Assembly (NCBI GenBank): GCA_016795205.1
Contig: JAEUHZ010000013.1
Location: 20,867 to 84,866 of the forward strand
From: Planctomycetota bacterium
GTDB taxonomy: Bacteria > Planctomycetota > UBA1135 > GCA-002686595
DNA: 64,000 nt
Direction of reading: 5' to 3'
The notes below the pieces were generated by a model. That model worked only from the letters and a program-made list of their open reading frames with translations. It was not told the DNA's origin and ran no database searches. This document shows, in pieces, positions 47,036 to 55,208 of the stretch (within the stretch, counting starts at the first letter, position 1; the number at the start of each line of letters is the position of its first letter). Made by a program: the position numbers and the translations under genes.

Positions 47036-48022
47036 TCAGCCGGACTCGTGCTCCCTCATCCTCATGATCTGGTGACGAGCCAAGTCCTGGATGCGAGAGC
47101 AGAGTCGCTCTCGGGCATTCCTCGACGCGTAGCGCTCGGCGCGCCACGGGCCCTCCTCGCGGCGCAAGCGCTCACCGACGTGTGCGACCAAGCTGCAGTC
47201 CCGTTCCACTTGCAGTGCGCCTGCGATCCAATCCTCCCAGCTCCATCCGTACAGTCCCTTCGACACGTATCGAAGCAGCAGCGGCTCGGCTCTCGCGAGG
47301 AACGAGGTGTCGTCCTGGATCCGCTGGAGCAGGTCATCAGGAGTTTCCGCCACGCTGCTCGGCGGGTCGAACTTCGGCGCGCCCGTGGCTCGCATCCAGG
47401 TCCAGACTCCGATCCGATGGGCGCTCGAGTTCAGGTCGGGCCACGAGACGTGCTGCTCCAGTTCCCAGCCGCGACGCCGCACCTGCTGCTCCGACTCCAT
47501 CTGGCGAATCAGCGGATCTGCTGGAGACACCACGGCATCGAACACGATCGCGAGCACCATCGAATGGGAGCCGTCCGAAGGGCCAATGAACTCCAGCTTC
47601 TCGAAGTCCTGCGCCAGCGAGTGATCGCGATCCAAGCGTCCAGGTCCGGGGCCGAGCACATACGAGCTGAAGTCCGAGCGCTTGACCGCACCAGTCGCTG
47701 TACTCATCCACTCGGTCCAGATGAGCTTGACCTCCAGCCAGCAGCATCCGCCGCCGTCGTCACGCACGACGAGGTCACAGATGCGCGGACTTCCCCCTGG
47801 GTAGTTCCGCTCCACGTCAGTCGCGTACCCCGCCTCCGTCAGCTCATTGCCGAGGGCGACGTAGATTGGACGCTCCCACGGTGCGTGGCTCACCCCGACG
47901 TGCCAAGCGAAGTCCGTCAGACCGGTGCGAAGCCCGTTGCGGATCGTGTCCGACCGCGCCTCCATCCGACGCAGCGCGTCGACCACGGCTCGAGGCAACT
48001 CCGTGACGCTCGCCGGGCCCAC
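47036..48022 (-). CDS. Hypothetical protein with PD-(D/E)XK nuclease-like motif
   Basis: I do not recognise a named family. The 328-aa product has Asp83 in ICDLVV followed by Glu97-Val-Lys99 in CCWLEVKLIW, the D-x(n)-E-x-K arrangement of PD-(D/E)XK nucleases. An acidic residue on the preceding helix (Glu60 in ALGNELTEAG) would complete the site. The rest has no visible domain. The base composition looks less GC-rich than the neighbours, which suggests acquisition from elsewhere. No methylase or partner gene is adjacent. GTG start at 48022. A repair or defence enzyme is possible but unproven. Confidence 0.55.
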   Translation of the reverse strand: MGPASVTELPRAVVDALRRMEARSDTIRNGLRTGLTDFAWHVGVSHAPWERPIYVALGNELTEAGYATDVERNYPGGSPRICDLVVRDDGGGCCWLEVKLIWTEWMSTATGAVKRSDFSSYVLGPGPGRLDRDHSLAQDFEKLEFIGPSDGSHSMVLAIVFDAVVSPADPLIRQMESEQQVRRRGWELEQHVSWPDLNSSAHRIGVWTWMRATGAPKFDPPSSVAETPDDLLQRIQDDTSFLARAEPLLLRYVSKGLYGWSWEDWIAGALQVERDCSLVAHVGERLRREEGPWRAERYASRNARERLCSRIQDLARHQIMRMREHESG

Positions 48023-48033
48023 GGCAACGTCCC

Positions 48034-48342
48034 CTAGCCCCCGTAGTCGAACGCCAGCACCCCGTCGACCCCGCCGTCCAGGATCGCGAGCACCGCTTCC
48101 TTGACCCGCTCGTGCTCGGGGTGCGGCAGGTACGCGTCGCGCGCGGCTGCGTCGCGGAACCTCATGCAGAAGCCATGCGTGTAGCCGCGATTCAGCCCCT
48201 CGGGGGAGGAGTACGCGCCCCAGGAGTAGTCGAGGATCCCGGGGATGCGTCCCTGTAGTGCGCCGATCTCGCCCATGACGCGCGTGAGCGTGCTGGCGGG
48301 GACGTCCGGGCGGACGCGGAAGAGGACCATGTGGGTGACCAT
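48034..48342 (-). CDS. Dabb-family (stress-responsive alpha/beta barrel) protein
   Basis: The 102-aa protein has the Dabb pattern: MVTHMVLFRVRPDV at the start, LQGRIPGILDYSWGAYSSPEGLNRGYTHGFCMRFRD, then RDAYLPHPEHERVKEAV near the end. The fold is a dimeric alpha/beta barrel with varied or unknown functions. TAGTCT (48368-48373) is 25 nt upstream. Confidence 0.85.
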   Translation of the reverse strand: MVTHMVLFRVRPDVPASTLTRVMGEIGALQGRIPGILDYSWGAYSSPEGLNRGYTHGFCMRFRDAAARDAYLPHPEHERVKEAVLAILDGGVDGVLAFDYGG

Positions 48343-48487
48343 GCGCGACTCCGGCGGCTCGCCAGCGAGACTAGCAGGTGAGACCTGTGATGCGAGTGCC
48401 GCTCGGTCGTCGACCGGGCGGCACTCGCAGGCCTTCCGAACCGGCAGGCGCCAGCACGCTGGGACTGGCGCCGCTCAGCAGTCCCGA

Positions 48488-50812
48488 CTAGGGCTGCCAG
48501 TCGAGCTGGAGGCCGTTCGAGAGGTTGAAGGTCGCCGCAGTGCAGAACGCCGCGGCGTTGCGGTACCAGACCTGGTAGGTCCTGGAACCGGGCGCCACGA
48601 CGAGGCCGCGCACGGAGACGGGCGGGTCACCTGCGCTCGGATACTGCGAGGAACCTGCCGTGTTCGAGACGGTCTTGATGCGGATCACGGAACCACCGGC
48701 GCAGCGCAGGCCGTCACCGAAGACGGTGCCCAGCCCGCCGCCTTGCTGGCTGGTACCCTGGAAGTACAGCGCCGAGCTGTTCGGCATCCCGCTGCCCGCG
48801 AGCACGACGCTGTCGGCCGAGAGCGAGGCCGCTCCGGTCGCGCTCAGGTTGGCTCCGGCCGCGTTGAGGCTGTTTGCGCAACCGTTGCCGGTGGCACCGA
48901 AGTTCCCGCACGGACAGCCCGTCGCGGACCCGTCGCCGAAGCAGAACGGAGTGCCGACCGCGGGCGGGCACGACGGCGTGATCGTGAACGTTCCGGAGCC
49001 CGGCACCTCGCCCGGCCACAGGCCGACCTGGATCACGTAGTTCTGACCGAGCACGGCGTTGAACGTCGCGATCGATGGTCCGCCACCGAACCCGCAGCCG
49101 TCGTCGTTGCACGCGAGCGCGGGCGAGGCGGGGCAGGCACTCCCCGAGTAAACGGCCACCTTCGTGTCCGTGCTCGTCTGGTTGCAGAGCGACACCGTGA
49201 CCGGACCCGTGCACGTCGACGTCCAGCGGTACCACAGGTCGAACGTGACCATCTGGCTGGCGCACAGGACCTCGCTTTGGCCAGCGAAGCCCGTGGTCGC
49301 GCTCGTGTTGTCCCAGGCGAATGGCCCGCTGCCGCTGATCACCACGGGCGCGGCACAGTCATCACCGAGCGCGGGTGTGAACGGGTCGACCGTGAAGAAA
49401 CCCGACGCGCCCAACTGGCCGGGGTAGCTGCCGATCTGGAACAGGTACTGTTGGCCGGCAGTGGCGAAGAACGCGGCGCGTGCGCTGGCGCCGATCGTCC
49501 CGCAGGCGTCGTCGTCGCACGAGAGCGGCTCGCCCGTCGGGCAGCCGCCACCGGCGTAGACCGCGACCTTCAGGTCGTGGAGCCCGCCCGCGCAGGTGTT
49601 CAGCGCGACCCAACCGGTCGACTGCGCCGTCCACGCGTACCACAGGTCGAAGGCGATGACCGTGGTGTTGAAGATCCGGCAACGCGCGTTGGTCTGGCCA
49701 GTCGCCCCAGTCGTCGCGTTCGTCGTGTCGTAGCCGTGCGGACCGACGCCGTTGATCGAGAGTGCTCCGGCGCACTCGTCGTTGGGCAGGCCCACGAAGT
49801 TCTGGATCGAGAAGTACCCCGCCCCCGGCGACGCCCCGCCGTTGGGGTACAGGCCGATCTGGATCGTGTACTGCTGGCCACTGACGACGGACCAGACGAC
49901 CGTGCTCTCGAACGTCGGGCAGGAATCGTCGTCGCAGTCGAGCGCCGGCGCGCCGGGGCAGCCCGCTCCCTGGTAGACCGCGACCTTCGTGTCGATGCCA
50001 CCGGCCAGGCCACAGGTGTCCAGGCGCGCGGTACCGGTGAACGTCGATGTCCAGGTGTACCAGACGTCGTTCAGCACGGCCGTGTTGCCGAACAGGTTGC
50101 AGGCCGCCTCGGACTGCCCCTGTGTGCCGGTGGTAGCCGCCGTGTTGTCGAAGGGGAAGACCCCGGCTCCCGCGATCGGCGCGGGGGTCGCGCAATCGTC
50201 CTCGGCCGGCGGGAGGAGCTGGTTGATCGACATCAGGCCGATGCCCGGAACCGCCCCGCCATTGGGGTAGAGGCCGAGTTGGATCGTGTACGGCTGACCG
50301 CTCGTGACGCTCACGTCGACCGTGGTCTCGAACGTCGCGCAGGCGTCATCGTTGCAGGCCAACGCCGCGCCGGCAGGACAGCCCGAACCAGCGTAGACCG
50401 CGATCTTCGTGTCGACCGCGTTGCCGATGCCGCAGGTGTCGATGCGGGCCACGCCACTGAACGTCGCCGTCCAGGTGAACCAAACGTCGTTGAGGATCGC
50501 CGTGTTCCCGAACAGGTTGCAGGCAGCCGACGTCTGACCCTGTGGTCCTGTCGTCGCCAGCGTGTTGTCGAACAGGAAGGACCCGGTCCCGACGAGCACG
50601 TCGGGCGTCGCGCAGTTGTCGGAGCCCCCCACGAGGCTCGAGGTGAACGGCAGCGGTGTGACCGCGCCACTCGCAACCCCGCCAGCGTGCGGCGCGCCGG
50701 CCTTGGGCGAAGTGGGCTTGATCCACCCCGACTTGGGTCCGCCTTGCTGGGCCTGTGCGCTAGCGGCGAGCAGCGCGAGGCCGATCCCGAACAACAGAGC
50801 CTTGGATTCCAT
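48488..50812 (-). CDS. Large secreted protein: four PPC-like repeats plus six-Cys C-terminal module
   Basis: The 774-aa product has a signal peptide (MESKALLFGIGLALLAASAQA), then four repeats of about 140 residues (64-203, 204-343, 344-482, 483-619). Each carries CATP, FDNT.ATTG, FDLW or NDVW.TWT, DTC or a variant, K.AVY.G..CP, and C.DD.C. Repeats 1 and 2 are especially alike. They resemble pre-peptidase C-terminal-type beta-sandwich domains. Residues about 620-774 form the shared module starting CFGDGS and ending FCTAATFNLSNG, with six cysteines at 624, 633, 635, 645, 704 and 757. It is exported. Its function is unknown. Confidence 0.85.
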   Translation of the reverse strand: MESKALLFGIGLALLAASAQAQQGGPKSGWIKPTSPKAGAPHAGGVASGAVTPLPFTSSLVGGSDNCATPDVLVGTGSFLFDNTLATTGPQGQTSAACNLFGNTAILNDVWFTWTATFSGVARIDTCGIGNAVDTKIAVYAGSGCPAGAALACNDDACATFETTVDVSVTSGQPYTIQLGLYPNGGAVPGIGLMSINQLLPPAEDDCATPAPIAGAGVFPFDNTAATTGTQGQSEAACNLFGNTAVLNDVWYTWTSTFTGTARLDTCGLAGGIDTKVAVYQGAGCPGAPALDCDDDSCPTFESTVVWSVVSGQQYTIQIGLYPNGGASPGAGYFSIQNFVGLPNDECAGALSINGVGPHGYDTTNATTGATGQTNARCRIFNTTVIAFDLWYAWTAQSTGWVALNTCAGGLHDLKVAVYAGGGCPTGEPLSCDDDACGTIGASARAAFFATAGQQYLFQIGSYPGQLGASGFFTVDPFTPALGDDCAAPVVISGSGPFAWDNTSATTGFAGQSEVLCASQMVTFDLWYRWTSTCTGPVTVSLCNQTSTDTKVAVYSGSACPASPALACNDDGCGFGGGPSIATFNAVLGQNYVIQVGLWPGEVPGSGTFTITPSCPPAVGTPFCFGDGSATGCPCGNFGATGNGCANSLNAAGANLSATGAASLSADSVVLAGSGMPNSSALYFQGTSQQGGGLGTVFGDGLRCAGGSVIRIKTVSNTAGSSQYPSAGDPPVSVRGLVVAPGSRTYQVWYRNAAAFCTAATFNLSNGLQLDWQP
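48956..50623 (-). repeat. Four tandem coding repeats of about 420 bp
   Basis: The four protein repeats (R1 50623-50204, R2 50203-49784, R3 49783-49367, R4 49366-48956) arose by tandem duplication. R1 and R2 retain long runs of near-identical DNA around CCGAACAGGTTGCAGG, which points to a recent copying event or to gene conversion. Confidence 0.75.
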
Positions 50813-51027
50813 GGTCGTGATCCCTGGGGGTTGACAGGGCAGGCTGAGCGTCCGGGCACCGAGCAGGGACAGCTCCATACACTGCCCATACATCATGAGC
50901 CTAACCGCACGGGCGGGAGCGCGCCTCGTCGGGCAACTTCCCGCCGCTCACCCCTGCCCGCGGCCCAGCCCCGGGCGGCGGCCCAGGCACGCAGGCGAGC
51001 GGCCGCGCCCTGCCGCCCTTCCGACCG

Positions 51028-52269
51028 TCAACGCACGCGCGGCACGACCGTGCGCGCCACGAACTCGAGCCGGGCGTGCAGGCGGTCGTAGTCCTCGTCG
51101 CGCAGGCGGAACCAGGTGTTCACGTGCCAACCCGCCGTCAGCGGCTGGGTCCGCGCGCCCGGCGGCGGCACCTCGTGCTCGAAGAGCGCGTCGCCCAGCT
51201 CGCGACGAACGCGCTCGACCCCTTCGTGGCCCAGGAACACGCCATCCTTGGGTGGTCGGATCTGGACCGAGCCCGTCGCGAATCGCCGCGAGGGTTTCCC
51301 GCTGGCGCGTCCGTGCAGCACGGCCTCGGCCCACGCGCCATAGATGTCGAACTCGTTGCCGGCCGCGTGCATGTCCCAGATCCGCTCGCCGGCCGGCCGC
51401 GCGCCGATCTCGGAGACCTTCAAGCCCTTGGGTCCGAAGAACCACTCCATGTGCGTGGCGCCGTCCCGGATTCCGAGCGCGTTGATGACCTGCTGACCGG
51501 TGGCGCGCAGCTCGGCATAGCCCTCGCTCGCGACGCGGTTCGTGCAGGCGATCTTGGGGCAGATGGCGCGGTCGGCGAGCGCCTCGAGACACGTCGGATA
51601 GTAGTGGCCCACGAAGTCGTGCACGACACGTCCATCCGCGACGATGGCGTCCAGGAAGCCCTCGTGGCCCTCGATGAACTCCTCGGCGATGGCGGGGCGC
51701 TGCGGCGCGGGCTTCAGGCGCGCCAGCGCCGCGTCGAGCTCGGCGTCTGACGCGCAACGGAACGTCTCGAGGGTCCCGAAGCCGTCGGTGGGCTTGATCA
51801 CGAGCGGGAAGCCCGTGCGCGCCGCGAACTCGCGTGCTTCGGCCTCGGACTCCACGCGCTGCGAGGCCGCACAGGGCAGCCCGCGCGCGCGCAGGCGCTC
51901 CTTCATCGCGGCCTTGTCGCGCGACAGGATGGCCGTTTCCACCGTCGTGCCGGGGAGACCCAGCACGGAGCGCACGTGGGCGGCCGAAACGACCGCGGGC
52001 TCGTCGATCGTCTCGACGCGCGCGAAGCCGCCCGAGGGGGCGATCTCGCCTGCGATCCGGGCCAGGTCCGCGCCGTCGAGGATCGTGCGTGCGCGCGCGT
52101 AGCCGTCGAGGCACGCGCGCAGGTCGGCCGACAGCCCCTCGTACGCCGAGTGGCCGATCCCGTGGAGGCGCGCTCCCGAGCGCTTCAGGGCGTGGAGGAA
52201 GCGCAGCGCGTAGACGGACGTATCTGGCGCGATGAAGAGGACGTGCAATGCACCGCGGATCGTACCCAC
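51028..52269 (-). CDS. ATP-grasp domain ligase, function unknown
   Basis: The 413-aa protein has an ATP-grasp fold: a short N-terminal Rossmann-like domain, LSRDKAAMKERLRARGLPC before the central domain, the ATP-binding FPLVIKPTDGFGTLETFRC loop, IAEEFIEGHEGFLDAIV, and a metal-binding EIGARPAGERIWDM stretch. Such enzymes join a carboxylate to an amine or thiol through an acyl phosphate. The final 100 residues contain RPPKDGVFLGHEG, unlike well-known groups, so the substrate is open. It starts at GTG. Confidence 0.85.
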   Translation of the reverse strand: MGTIRGALHVLFIAPDTSVYALRFLHALKRSGARLHGIGHSAYEGLSADLRACLDGYARARTILDGADLARIAGEIAPSGGFARVETIDEPAVVSAAHVRSVLGLPGTTVETAILSRDKAAMKERLRARGLPCAASQRVESEAEAREFAARTGFPLVIKPTDGFGTLETFRCASDAELDAALARLKPAPQRPAIAEEFIEGHEGFLDAIVADGRVVHDFVGHYYPTCLEALADRAICPKIACTNRVASEGYAELRATGQQVINALGIRDGATHMEWFFGPKGLKVSEIGARPAGERIWDMHAAGNEFDIYGAWAEAVLHGRASGKPSRRFATGSVQIRPPKDGVFLGHEGVERVRRELGDALFEHEVPPPGARTQPLTAGWHVNTWFRLRDEDYDRLHARLEFVARTVVPRVR

Positions 52270-52276
52270 GGCGCCG

Positions 52277-52501
52277 TCAGCGCGGCAGGGCGGGCTCGCC
52301 TGTGCGCTGCTCTGGCCTGCTGGTCAGCGGGCGCGCCGCGCTGCGCGGGTCCCGGTCGCGTGGCTTCGAGCGGACCTCGGCCTGGACCTTGTGCACGACG
52401 CTGTCCGCCAGGAGTTCCACGGTCACGAGACACACCCCCTGACACCCGGCAGCACGGCGCGTGATCGCGCACGGATCCCGCGTCGAGCGGCGAGCACGCA
52501 C
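52277..52501 (-). CDS. Doubtful small frame upstream of the ATP-grasp gene
   Basis: A 74-codon frame (or 52 codons from a GTG at 52435) ends 7 nt before the ATP-grasp gene and reads VCLVTVELLADSVVHKVQAE in its middle. Its third codon positions are strongly G/C like those of real genes here, and the gap of 256 nt otherwise has no gene. There is no family match I know of, so it could equally be non-coding leader. Confidence 0.25.
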   Translation of the reverse strand: MRARRSTRDPCAITRRAAGCQGVCLVTVELLADSVVHKVQAEVRSKPRDRDPRSAARPLTSRPEQRTGEPALPR

Positions 52502-52525
52502 GCGATCCAGAGGTCCAGCCCGAGC

Positions 52526-53413
52526 TTACGATCGCGCAGCCCCCATCTCGGCCGGCACGGCCCGTTCGCCGTCGGTCACCAGGTTCGCCGCACGCTGGCG
52601 CCGTGCCTCGAGCACGAAGTACGTCGCGACCGCCAGGATCCACTCCAGGGCGATGAACACCAGGAACACCCAGGTCGACGGCCGGGCGCGGTCGAACTCG
52701 GGCCAGGCCCGCGCGACGGCGGCGAGCACGAACGTGAACCAGAGGATCGCGATCTGCGTCGGCAGCCGCAGCGCGCTCCAGCGCCTCTCGCGCGCCGCGA
52801 CGAGTTGCACGACCGCTGGCGCGAGCAGCAGGCACCCGATCGCCTGCGCGGCGAGGGGTTTCATCGTCCAGGGCCAGATCCCCGCCACGCGCACCGGCGC
52901 GACCAGCAGCCCGAGGCCGACGAGCCCCACCAGGATCCCGAGGACGAGCGTCGTGTGGCGGACGCTCGCGGGGACCTCGACCTCCAGGGGCTCGTGCGTG
53001 CGCGGATCGCGACCGCGGTTCAAGAGGATCATCGCGAGGAGCACCGGAGGGAACACGAAGTAGGCTGTGATCCAGACCCAGATCCGCACCGTCCCGTGCG
53101 CGAACTTCTCCCAGTGCAGGATCGAGACCAGGCCCAGCAGAGCCAGCACGGGGAGCGTCGCGAAGAGGACGAGGGCGACTTCGTGCCAGCGCCGTGAGAA
53201 GGCCACGCGCAAGTACCCGAAGACCACGGCGGCGTAGAGCGCGCCGAAGAACATCGCCGACATGGTCGGACCGATCGGCCACGAGAAGTTCTCCGCGGTA
53301 CGGTCGGGGTGCAGCGTGAGCGCCCAGGCGAAGGGCGCGACGACCAGCGCCAGGGCACCGTGCACCACGCGCGTGACGGGCAGGATGGAATCGTCGCGGA
53401 CGGGAGAGTTCAT
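52526..53413 (-). CDS. Multi-pass membrane protein, function unknown
   Basis: The 295-aa protein has about eight membrane helices separated by short loops. A conserved-looking N-terminal part reads DRTAENFSWPIGPTMSAMFFGALY. This stretch (D-R-T-A-x-x-F-x-W-x-I-x-P) recurs in uncharacterised membrane proteins of other bacteria. There are no charged residues within the helices that would suggest a transport path. It is divergent from the secreted-protein gene at 53529. Confidence 0.75.
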   Translation of the reverse strand: MNSPVRDDSILPVTRVVHGALALVVAPFAWALTLHPDRTAENFSWPIGPTMSAMFFGALYAAVVFGYLRVAFSRRWHEVALVLFATLPVLALLGLVSILHWEKFAHGTVRIWVWITAYFVFPPVLLAMILLNRGRDPRTHEPLEVEVPASVRHTTLVLGILVGLVGLGLLVAPVRVAGIWPWTMKPLAAQAIGCLLLAPAVVQLVAARERRWSALRLPTQIAILWFTFVLAAVARAWPEFDRARPSTWVFLVFIALEWILAVATYFVLEARRQRAANLVTDGERAVPAEMGAARS

Positions 53414-53528
53414 CGGGGCAGCGGTCGGCGGGATCGGGCTAGCCGCAGACCCATGTCCCCGGGCGGTCTCGGTCTTTCACCGTTCCGGATATCCTGCGCA
53501 ACGCAGGCACTGCCCCTGGATCCCGCAC

Positions 53529-55088
53529 ATGAAGCAACTGCCGGTCCTGTTCCTCGTCGTCGTCGTCCCCCTGGTCCGCGCCGGTGAAGTTTGCCACGAC
53601 CAAGCGTGGCCGTCCGCGACCACGAACTGGTCGCAGCCCTGCGTGCTGCCCAAGCACGACCCCGCGCTGGGTGCGCTGCAGTCGGTCACAGTCCTCCTGC
53701 GCGCGACCGCGACGGTCTCCGCCCAGTTCGAGAACCTCGACGCCTTCTCGTCGCCGGTCCGCCTGACTTGCTCGGCACGGAGCACCCTGCAACGCCCCGA
53801 CGCGAGCACGATCGTCGCGGCCGAACCGCGCGTGGAAGGCGTGTTCAACCTGCTCGCCTTCGACGGTGTCGTGGACTTCGCCGGGTCCTCGGGGTTCTCC
53901 GTCGCGCCCACGACAGCGGGCCGCAGCGAGGCCGTCATCCTGACGTCTCCAGGTGACTTGGCGTTGTTCACGGCCAGCGCTCCGGGAGAGAGCATCGCGC
54001 TCCAGGTCACGGCGCAGGGCGGGGGCGGGGCTGCGGGGCCGGGGAACCTGGTGGGCGTGTTCACGACCATCTCCGGCGCCGAAGTCTCGGTCTGCTATGG
54101 CTACGCGCAGACGCGCCAGCAGGCGAGCCTCGCGCTCACGACGACGAACTGGAGCGGCTCCGCGACGTTCGCGAAGCACGATCCTGCGCTCGGCCCCCTG
54201 CGGGCCGTACGGATCCTGACGCGCGCGACGCTCGTCGGCAGCAGCGCGGTCGAGCTGCCGAGCCCCGCGCTCTCCCTCGTCACCGAGGAGCTCGCCGTGC
54301 TCGCCAGCGTGCGACGTCCGGACACCAGCCCGATCGCCGCAGTGACGCCCGCGCAGGCCTACCTGGACCTGCTGCAGCCGTTCGACGGCACGCTCGACTT
54401 CCGCGGTCCCTCCGGGGTCACGCACCCCGTGGTCACGGTTGCCTCCGCCGAGCGCGTCGCCCTGACCTCCCCCGCGGACCTCGCGCTCTTCACGGCATCC
54501 GTGCCCGGCGACACGATCCAACTCGGCGTCGCCTGCCAGGGCCTGAGCACCGCGACGGGTCCCGGACCGCTCGTCGTGGTGCTCTCGACCGCGGCGGGCG
54601 TCGAGCTCGACCTGCGCTATGACCGCGGCGCGCCCGTCGCGGCCGTCTGCTTCGGCGACGGCAGCGCGGCGCCCTGCCCGTGCGGCAACGCCAGCCTGCC
54701 GGGCGACGACGCCGGCTGCCTGAACTCGCTCGGACTCGCCGGCACGCTGCGCGGCTCGGGCTTCGCCGAGATCGGCGCTGACACGCTCGTGCTGACTGCG
54801 TCGAACCTGCCGGCGACGGCGCCCGTCCTCTTCATCCAGGGGACGAGCGCGATCGCGGTGCCGTTCGGCGACGGGCTGCGCTGCGCGGGGGGCACCGTGG
54901 CGCGCCTCGGGACGGTCGCGGCTTCGGGCGGCGTCGCGGCGTACCCGCCGCCGGGCGGATCCGTCTCCGGAGCCGGGCTCGCGACGGCCGGATCCACGCT
55001 CGTCTACCAGGCTTGGTATCGCAACAGCGCACCGTTCTGCACGGCCAGCACGTTCAACCTGACGAACGCGCTCTCGATCGCCTGGTGA
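53529..55088 (+). CDS. Secreted protein: two choice-of-anchor E domains plus six-Cys C-terminal module
   Basis: The 519-aa product has a signal peptide (MKQLPVLFLVVVVPLVRA) and two copies of a domain of about 170 residues (about 25-195 and 205-365). Each begins with TTNWS and (P/F)AKHDPALG..., the hallmark of choice-of-anchor E domains, in which a thin beta sheet precedes varied C-terminal anchors. The 146-residue module (374-519) starts CFGDGS and ends FCTASTFNLTN. All six module cysteines are present. The domain name suggests the C-terminal part acts as an anchor or sorting signal, which is inference. The downstream gene follows closely. Confidence 0.85.
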   Translation: MKQLPVLFLVVVVPLVRAGEVCHDQAWPSATTNWSQPCVLPKHDPALGALQSVTVLLRATATVSAQFENLDAFSSPVRLTCSARSTLQRPDASTIVAAEPRVEGVFNLLAFDGVVDFAGSSGFSVAPTTAGRSEAVILTSPGDLALFTASAPGESIALQVTAQGGGGAAGPGNLVGVFTTISGAEVSVCYGYAQTRQQASLALTTTNWSGSATFAKHDPALGPLRAVRILTRATLVGSSAVELPSPALSLVTEELAVLASVRRPDTSPIAAVTPAQAYLDLLQPFDGTLDFRGPSGVTHPVVTVASAERVALTSPADLALFTASVPGDTIQLGVACQGLSTATGPGPLVVVLSTAAGVELDLRYDRGAPVAAVCFGDGSAAPCPCGNASLPGDDAGCLNSLGLAGTLRGSGFAEIGADTLVLTASNLPATAPVLFIQGTSAIAVPFGDGLRCAGGTVARLGTVAASGGVAAYPPPGGSVSGAGLATAGSTLVYQAWYRNSAPFCTASTFNLTNALSIAW

Positions 55089-55208
55089 GGCTTGACGGAG
55101 CGTGAGGGCCTGGGATGCTCGGGGCCGCATGCGCCCGCCCCACGCGAACTCGTCCCCGCTCCCCCTCCGCGGAGGATCACGCGCTCAGGCGCCGCGCGCG
55201 AGGCGTCC

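Noticed and set aside
48956..50623. Regular repeats that could be taken for a CRISPR or satellite array
   Set aside because: The units are about 420 bp, in frame and coding, with conserved protein motifs and no spacer structure.
48245..51091. 948-codon open frame on the plus strand
   Set aside because: It is antisense to the repeat-bearing secreted protein, which has a signal peptide and conserved motifs. The antisense translation has none.
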